This document shows positions 58,291 through 64,000 of a stretch of 64,000 nucleotides of DNA, piece after piece. Origin of the DNA: Fasciola hepatica (lineage: Eukaryota > Platyhelminthes > Trematoda > Plagiorchiida > Fasciolidae); assembly GCA_948099385.1 (NCBI GenBank), contig CANUEZ040000183.1, positions 1,860,001 to 1,924,000 on the forward strand, read 5' to 3'. The notes beneath the pieces were generated by a model, which was not told the DNA's origin, made no database searches, and was given only the letters and a program-made list of their open reading frames with translations. Within the stretch, counting starts at the first letter, position 1, and each line of letters begins with the position of its first letter. The translations under genes were made by a program, and so were the position numbers.

Positions 58291-58651
58291 CCTTGTATCA
58301 AAATCGGTTCGGAACCGCTCCGAAACCGATCGGTTTTTGGCTGCTTTTCGGCCAGTTTTCGATCGGCTTTTATTAATAAAGCCATCGGTTTTCGATCGGT
58401 TTTCGGTCGGTTTGTTTAGTAGCCATTGTACACAGATAAACATTGAAGTTATGCGGAGGACGTTGACGACCGATGTAACGTGCAATGCTTCGTTAGCTTT
58501 TTATTTATAAGTATTGCTTTATTTCATCAAAATGTTCTCAAAACCCCGGTATAGATTACTTTATTTTGTTCCTTCGAAATGGGTGTAATAAGGACATTTA
58601 ATTAGAAAGTCATAAATAAGGGATAGAAATGAGCATCTTGATACGTATTTT
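58291..58651 (-). repeat. ACCGATCG-type repeat element, copy A
   Basis: Same block as copy B (GATGAAATAAAGCAATACTT … TCTGTGTACAATGGCTACTA) followed by a longer variable array of GAAAACCGATCG/GGTTTTCGATC units that runs into its own inverse. Upstream on the minus strand it extends through a head shared with copy C (58536-58645 matches the inverse of 59962-60070). It ends abruptly at 58652, where the CCCAAGCAGCAC element begins. Confidence 0.7.
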
Positions 58652-58973
58652 CCCAAGCAGCACGACCGTCACCTGAGCGTCACCTGAACGTCACCTGAGT
58701 GTCCCCTGAGTGTCCTCCGACCGTCACCTGAGTGTCCCCTTTGGAACAAAAAAGGGACACTCAGGTGACGGTCAGGGGACACTCAGGTGACGGTCAGGGG
58801 ACACTCAGGTGACGGTCAGGGACACTCAGGTGACGGTCAGGGGACACTCAGGTGACGGTCAGGGGACACTCAGGTGACGGTCAGGGACACTCAGGTGACG
58901 ATCAGGGAACACTCAGGTGACGGTCAGGGACACTCAGGTGACGGTCAGGGAACACCCAGGTGAGGGCCTCGGA
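58652..58973 (+). repeat. CCCAAGCAGCAC-headed element with hairpin minisatellite
   Basis: Begins CCCAAGCAGCAC. Then come inverse units (CACCTGAGYGT, 58664-58741), a loop TTTGGAACAAAAAA, then about ten direct units of 21-22 bp, GGGACACTCAGGTGACGGTC (58753-58973). The inner arms pair perfectly for 19 bp and further units can pair with the array. The expected closing copy of the end motif was not found on the right, so the element may be truncated. Units differ by single bases only, so the array is young or homogenised. Confidence 0.8.
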
Positions 58974-59149
58974 AGCTTATCGAAACGGACTCCCCTGACA
59001 CCATTAAATTTGTAACACTAACTACAACACCGAAATACGTACATACTAAATAGTACACTGGTAATCTACTGAACAGCCGAAGGTCAGCGCAAGCGCATAA
59101 GCACGATCATCTTACAGTAAGCTTAACCATAACTCCGCATACAACATTT

Positions 59150-59297
59150 AGCGGAATCAATCCCCGGGAGTTCAAATAAAATACAGGTTTCAAAGGTGAT
59201 CATTATATATTTCGCTATTTGTAAATCTGTGTACACTAGGCTGGTCAGCGAGCAATCAACATCCATCCATGGTTCATTTTGGTGAACTTTCCAGTAC
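59150..59297 (-). other. Candidate terminal exon, paralogous in part to 61208-61348 (speculative)
   Basis: Starts after a strong acceptor. In phase 0 it gives only VLESSPK then a stop; another frame stays open for 58 codons. Its 3' part (59130-59190) matches the same part of the candidate exon at 61.2 kb at roughly three bases in four, at nearly the same distance from the acceptor (142 against 136 nt). This suggests duplicated exons or a shared dispersed repeat. Confidence 0.2.
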
Positions 59298-59432
59298 CTG
59301 GAACAAAGAAAAAGAGATACTTGTTGAATCGGTGCAGTAATAAATGTCGTTATAATTGTTAACGTTAGAAATCGGCTTATGAGAGGGTTCAGCAATACAT
59401 AATATATAAACGATGACCCAGCCAAAACTGAC

Positions 59433-59581
59433 CTCAACACTGTCGGTTTGGACGGCCACGTCCTGAAATGGCGATTCGGTGCTAGTAACCTCAGTCGGTC
59501 TGCACCTTTGAATCCAACGTTGGATCTTTTCGTGTATAAAAAGTGTTGTAACTCCCGGAAAATTGTGTCTAGTTACTGCGT
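59433..59581 (-). other. Candidate coding exon (speculative)
   Basis: Open on the minus strand through AVTRHNFPGVTTLFIHEKIQ, WIQRCRPTEVTSTESPFQDV and AVQTDSVE, with ordinary protein composition. It ends at GTCAGT (59432-59427), a good donor, and an intron of 135 nt with the acceptor TTTTTCTTTGTTCCAG at 59298 follows. Joined to 59297 the frame would read on as VLESSPK and stop. No homologue is recognised. Confidence 0.25.
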
Positions 59582-59622
59582 CTACGAATGAAGAATAGGA
59601 TAACACGGAACGACATACTCAC

Positions 59623-59660
59623 CGACAGTAATTCTACAGACTTTTGTATTGGCAAATGAT
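59623..59660 (-). other. Candidate exon end with strong donor (speculative)
   Basis: On the minus strand the sequence reads ACTGTCGGTGAGTATG with GTGAGT at 59622-59617. A 41-nt intron (59622-59582) ending TTCTTCATTCGTAG would join it to 59581. Introns of 30-40 nt are common in flatworm genes. The reading frame upstream is not established. Confidence 0.2.
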
Positions 59661-59690
59661 TGACGACCGTGGACACCCAATTGGGTTATT

Positions 59691-59949
59691 GAAAGAAATA
59701 AGAGAGACACCACAGGTACCTCAAACGATTGGCACAAACCGCCCGGAAACCGTTCAAAAACCGTCCAGAAAACTGGTCTGAAACCATTCAGAAACCACCC
59801 GGAAACCTATCGGCGTACAAATGAAAACCGCTCGAAAACCGGCCAAAATCCGATCGAAAACCGATCGGTTTTGGAGCGGTTTTTGGCCAGTTTCTGAGCG
59901 GTTTGTGCCAATCGTTTGAAATACCTGATATGTCTCTCTAACTTCTTTC
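59691..59949. mobile_element. 259-bp element with ~50-bp terminal inverted repeats and ACCG-rich core
   Basis: Left end 59691-59742 and right end 59898-59949 are inverted repeats (CAAACGATTGGCACAAACCG is exact; the outer GAAAGAARTWAGAGAGACA is nearly so). The core consists of short AAACCGxYCRG units that pair across the centre (GAAAACCGATCGGTTTT at the middle). It lies directly against copy C of the ACCGATCG element and uses the same core unit. No transposase; a MITE-like non-autonomous element is the simplest view. Confidence 0.75.
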
Positions 59950-59956
59950 ACAAATC

Positions 59957-60255
59957 CAAATTACGTATCACGGTGCTCATTTCTACCAACTGACTCATGA
60001 TTTTTCGATAGTTTTCCTTATTTTACCTATTTCGAGGGAATGAAATAGAGTGACCTATACCGAGGTATTTAAAGGCATTTTGATGGATTAAACCAGTACA
60101 TCAAAATAAGACGCCAATGAAGCATTGCTCATTACTTCGGCCATCGATTGTTTTCGTAAAAATTCAGTGTAAAATGGCTACTAAACGAAGTGACCGAAAA
60201 CCGATCGAAAGCCGATGTCACGAACGGGATTGATGCTACAGGGGAACGTTTGCGC
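59957..60255 (+). repeat. ACCGATCG-type repeat element, copy C (opposite orientation)
   Basis: The plus strand runs from the shared head (ATTACGTATCACGGTGCTCA, CCTCGAAATAGG in inverse sense) through GATGGATTAAACCAGTACAT and GTAAAATGGCTACTAAACGA to GAAAACCGATCGAAAGCCGA and GATGTCACGAACGGGATTGA. With copies A and B it forms an inverted pair around 58652-59956. Confidence 0.7.
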
Positions 60256-61207
60256 AACTGGGACGAACCAATGAACGTGACCCAGTCAGTGCGGGGAGCG
60301 TAAAGCATATCTATAGAATGTCTACCCTCTTGAACAATGAATCACGTGAGAACGAGCCAGTCGCACAGCTGGTAGGCGGGAAGAATTCATCATGGTATCT
60401 AAGCCATCCTACATCCCGTTGACCTTCGGACCACTCAAAGAAAAGGCCCTCGAACTAATTATTATATCCCATTACGGCAATTGACTCCAACTCCCAATGT
60501 ACTTAACGATAAGGCTACGTACATCCCGGGCGGGATTATTTCCTTAAATACAAGGTAATGGTTCCTAGATTAGAAGAACCTATTACATATACACCGCGTA
60601 AAAAACTAAGCTCTGTGCGTACAATAAACTATCGAAACTTCTCATTACCGTGACTCACTTGTGAATAATCAGCTGGCATTCTCACACTGAAAGATAATCA
60701 GAACACAATGTGAATCAGTTGAAAAGTATATTGATGTAAAAACCGCTGTAATAAAATTCCCTGTCCACAAGACTGAGTTGTATTGGAACTTCGTCGGTGG
60801 TCTAGGGAAAACGGTGTTATTAGCTTTCGTTGCCATTCATTTATCCATTTCCCTTCTTTCATGATTTGCAATGACAAATTCTATCAGTAAAATTTATTGA
60901 GCACGCTATCCACAGAGAAAGAAACAATAGATTCCTTGTGCGTTGAGTAAATTTGTGCTATATTTTCATGTGAGGCAATCGTATCATTTTTAGTTTCACA
61001 ATTTTGTTACAAAAGCTTTTTTAATTTCATGGACCCGGAGCGGCTTTAAATGGAGTAGACATTAAATCGTCAGGGGGCGTTATACCCGTGCAATTTATAA
61101 CCACCGAACGGCAATAATTTTGGTTATACATGATAATCCACTCACGTTGCAGTCTTTTAAGGAAATTCGACTGATTGCTGTGACCACAGTTCCGCATACA
61201 TCATTCA
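60256..61207. other. Non-repetitive AT-rich stretch, no gene recognised
   Basis: Short frames only. It contains one splice-bounded segment on the minus strand (60659-60686, see findings). Confidence 0.4.
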
Positions 61208-61228
61208 GCGGATTCAGTTCGCGGTTGC

Positions 61229-61348
61229 TCACAGAAGGCCAACTTCATAAGAAGTTATTTTATTAAGAATAACAATTGTCACTGCACAGTTATCTGTGAC
61301 AACGAATCTTTTTCCTCTGTCACCGTGTTTTGGAGTGTCTGACAGTTC
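61229..61348 (-). other. Candidate coding exon (speculative)
   Basis: On the minus strand, after the acceptor TTGCTTCTGTTATACTACAG, phase 0 reads ELSDTPKHGDRGKRFVVTDN, then CAVTIVILNKITSYEVGLL and a stop. It could be a terminal exon. Its first residues (ELSDTPK) resemble VLESSPK at 59297. No family recognised. Confidence 0.25.
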
Positions 61349-61448
61349 CTGTAGTATAACAGAAGCAACAAAATTCACTGTGATAATCAGATTGTTTAAG
61401 TAATGTAAACCATTTCATCGGTTTCAGTTGGAAAACAGTTTATCTTAC

Positions 61449-61502
61449 GATATCGGCGTATTCATTTTCACAATCATAAATCATTTGCCAGTATTTATCC
61501 TC
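61449..61502 (-). other. Candidate 54-nt exon in phase 0 (speculative)
   Basis: Minus strand EDKYWQMIYDCENEYADI, bounded by …GCTTAG and GTAAGA, followed by an exact 100-nt intron to 61348. Length is a multiple of three and the phase matches the next candidate exon. The acceptor lacks a strong pyrimidine tract. Confidence 0.2.
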
Positions 61503-62207
61503 CTAAGCTACGGTTAGTTTAACCGGACCTTAATTGAATATTTTTATCCGGCACACTTCTTGCGCTAACCGTTGATATAATACAAAAGTAGCACATTTTG
61601 AAGAATCTATCAGAAAAACGTTTGAATTTCATGGGCATCACATTCAAGTTCTTTCTTTCAACCCCATATAGTTATATCAATTGATACACAAAGGGATTTT
61701 GTTTCTCGTCAACAATTTCGCCGAGTATTGTTTTACTACTTTAGTAGTGACAAGTGCTTGCATACGACAAAGTTCATCGAGTGATACCGCCTCTTTTGAG
61801 TAAGGCGACTCTGTGTAATGGGAGCGTATCATCAATTTACTGGTTGATGATTAGCTGAAACATGGCATCACCTAAATGCATACGTGTCCCCAATGCATTT
61901 TGTCACCACTGGTAGCCGGTAAAAGAATGGGACACTAGCCCAAACAACTGCGCAACACAACAACCAATCAGACCGCAGATTAGTTAACTGGGGGAAACAA
62001 TGCGTAAATATGCAAGCAGCTCGCGACATTTTACACCACTTGTGCTAGCAGGGTAGTGATCCCTTGAAGGATCATGCTTATGGGGTTTCCTGTATTGTTT
62101 TATATTTTGCAGATCGAATACAAACAACCTTGATCCTTGCTGTAATGGCATTATCAGTTCTACTGACTATAAATGAATACGATAATACCATTTTCATTGT
62201 TTTATTT
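61503..62207. other. No recognisable gene
   Basis: AT-rich, with AAAGTAGCACATTTTG at about 61585-61600 resembling the end motif of the 62208 element, but with no partner. Confidence 0.4.
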
Positions 62208-62468
62208 CCAAAGTAGCACCCAAAGCAGCACATTGCCCACACTTTTGGGGCAAACCTGGGGCATGCCCCGGGCTTGCCCCAAGGTTGGAGCTAGTCTCAG
62301 GACTGCCCCAAGGTTGGGGGCTAGCCCCACATTTTCCCTATGAGGCAATTTTGGGACAACGGTAACGCTGCCCCAAGATTTTTAATAGTAAGCTGGGGCA
62401 GTCCCAGGTTTGCCCTAAGTTTGTCCCGTGCATGCTATATGGGGCAAACTTTGGGCGTACTACTTGGG
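62208..62468. mobile_element. 261-bp element with CCAAAGTAGCAC ends and TGGGGCA-type internal repeats
   Basis: The left end CCAAAGTAGCACCCAAAG and the inverse of the right end CCCAAGTAGTACGCCCAAAG form ~20-bp imperfect terminal inverted repeats. Inside are alternating direct and inverse units of TTGGGGCAAxCCTGGG/CCTTGGGGC…GCCCCAA. It is a short non-autonomous element with a palindromic core. It shares its end motif with 58652 and 56757 but its internal unit is unrelated. Confidence 0.75.
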
Positions 62469-62707
62469 TTATATACTATCACCGTCTTGTTATATCCCGG
62501 GCATGCATGCCCTCATTCCGGTCCGTAAGAGCCCCTAATGACCCTGCTAGCACAACATGCGTGAAAACACAACTGATGCACTAACCGTTAAGAAGGGCCG
62601 AATGGTGTAAAAATTGCGAAAGCGTCGCTTGGTTTTTCCACCTGTTCTGACTGACCAGTCAACGGCTGTCCGCTGCACCACGCGATGATTACGCATTGTC
62701 AGTCTTT

Positions 62708-62929
62708 CTACTCCTCTGACCAGTGAGTTTGCATTAGCAAACCAATATGATTGCTGGAAAATTCATGTGAATTTACGACGCTTTTTCGTAACGTCTCACT
62801 ATACCGGAATCTAACCGCCTTAAAGTACGTGCTACGCGCACACAAACCAAAGACATTTAACCGCCCCATACGAGCGAGGATATTACGTTTCGCAAAGTTT
62901 TGAAAGTTTATTGAAATAAAGGTATGCAT
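62708..62929 (-). other. Unassigned 73-codon frame
   Basis: Composition is protein-like (NILARMGRLNVFGLCARSTY, then FKAVRFRYSETLRKSVVNSH). A donor-like GTGAGA occurs inside. No domain recognised; it may be part of an exon. Confidence 0.2.
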
Positions 62930-63494
62930 GCTAATTGTATGGGAAAATAATCAAATGTTGTTCAGGTCCACATTGTGTATTTTTCCTCCGGCCTGGTTCG
63001 AAATCTAGGGAAATATAAGCACGATGACTATTAGGTACATTTTACCTACTCGCTGCACTGTCTGCCAGCGGTAGTTTGTTTCAGCATCATGCAACCATCT
63101 ACAAATAGCCGGAACTAACGTGTCCTGCCTAAAACCCATGAAAGAGGATTTTTGGAGGAGATATCCTTAAAGATTTTTCCAATACTGTGAATCCCGCCTT
63201 ACCCATGATGTGTCGGTTTAGTGAAATTTCGTGAAATCCGTGTTTTTCGTGTGCTCCTGAAAAGTTCATCAAGTCCGCTAACTTAGGACTGACGGGATAG
63301 CTCATCGCATTACCTACGAACTTGTGTACCGTGTCGTCTTAACTTGAATGAATTAGGCTATCCTTGAGGCATTATTGTAAAATGAAAAAATGTACCAGTC
63401 GGGTCCTGACCTTCGGTCTAGTGATATTACTTTCCAAGAGAATCAGCTGGTTCAGTGCGGTCATTAAAAATTTTGTTCCGTCGGATAGTGGAAA

Positions 63495-63983
63495 TTAAGG
63501 GACGCTACCGTTCTCTGTAAATCCACTATCATTTTTTGCAACATGCGTGTCTCGTGCAAGACGCTTCGCATCAGATAGCCTCTTGTCGCTTTTCAGATAA
63601 ATGTAATCGCTATCGGTTGTACTCACTATTACACGCATTGCAAAAGCGTATCTCCGTTTGTCCTGAACAAGTAAATAATTATGCTGAATGAGTTTTACGA
63701 TTTTCGAGCCGGGACACATCCAGACCTGAGAGAGTTTTCTCCGGAAGATTATCTTAATACGAGAGCGCGTGAATTGAGAACTCACAACGTGGTAGAATTG
63801 TACTTTCCCTATTGGAGATGTCATATCTCTATACTTTCGAACGTCCCCTTCTGAGATGTCTACAATTAACGAATCACGAACTTGAGACCGCATTTCTTGT
63901 TGATTCATTTTCCTTCGAATCACCGATCGCAATCTGCCATGTTTAACAATGGAACTTCCCCAAAATAGACACTTTTTATCCAA
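63495..63983 (-). other. Unassigned 162-codon frame, possible exon(s)
   Basis: The longest frame in the right-hand part, with ordinary composition: VRKYRDMTSPIGKVQFYHVV, RSRIKIIFRRKLSQVWMCPG, SKIVKLIQHNYLLVQ, DKRRYAFAMRVI, VSTTDSDYIYLKSDKRLSDA. No family recognised. Inside it a 36-nt segment (63627-63662) is bounded by TTATTTACTTGTTCAG and GTGAGTAC, strong splice signals in phase 0. Either the frame is one exon, or the 36-nt segment is a micro-exon and the rest intronic. Confidence 0.3.
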
Positions 63984-64000
63984 GTACTCCTCTCACAGTA

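Noticed and set aside
58653..58973. CRISPR array
   Set aside because: The units are contiguous tandem repeats without unique spacers, in a eukaryotic context, and include an inverse arm.
59640..61502. Homology of TGGCAAATGATT at 59650 (plus) and 61487 (minus) as inverted exons
   Set aside because: The match is short and opposite in orientation to the other paired blocks in the same region. Likely chance.

Overview
This window looks like a repeat-dense stretch of a eukaryotic, probably flatworm (tapeworm or fluke), nuclear genome. The grounds are CR1/Jockey-type non-LTR retrotransposon remnants with AP-endonuclease and reverse transcriptase motifs, a Ty3/Gypsy LTR retrotransposon whose Gag has a DDPQLWF-type core, a tRNA-derived short element, and intron-like signals. 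There are no bacterial operons, Shine-Dalgarno sites or dense intact ORFs. The species assignment is inference from family style; no marker gene is present. I found no rRNA, no functional tRNA and no intact cellular gene.

Layout. 1-530 (minus): relic of an LTR-element Gag zinc knuckle and aspartic protease. 2513-8574: two head-to-tail partial copies of a ~4.9 kb unit (called U here). 8575-15932: spacer with a decayed minus-strand non-LTR element (ORF1, endonuclease, RT). 15933-20840: a complete U in inverted orientation. The two arms are circular permutations of one another. 20841-22000: 5' continuation of the minus-strand retroelement that runs into inverted U. 22000-26500: no recognisable gene. 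26560-28814: weak minus-strand non-LTR relic. 29000-32650: nothing recognised. 32680-35560 (plus): non-LTR element with clear endonuclease and RT. 38394-39045: two copies of a tRNA-like element; one has nearly 50-bp terminal inverted repeats. 42900-46700 (minus): another non-LTR element, its endonuclease split by a ~1.2 kb insertion ending in (ATT)n.

47461-56511 (plus) is an old Gypsy element (LTR, primer site, Gag, protease, RNase H, integrase, LTR). It has lost its RT core and is interrupted by a fairly well preserved ~4.2 kb CR1-like element (about 49.0-53.23 kb). From 56.5 kb to the end the sequence changes character: few retroelement relics, lower GC, several short palindromic or terminal-inverted-repeat elements with internal tandem repeats (58.08-60.25 kb and 62.2-62.5 kb), and minus-strand stretches with strong splice-site-like signals that may be exons of a small-exon gene. 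These exon calls are tentative.

Nothing here forms a pathway. The coding potential belongs to mobile elements, nearly all disabled by stops, frameshifts or lost catalytic residues. The most interesting material is structural: the circularly permuted inverted U copies, the tRNA-like element with terminal inverted repeats, and the short elements sharing a CCCAAGYAGYAC-type end and carrying different internal repeats.
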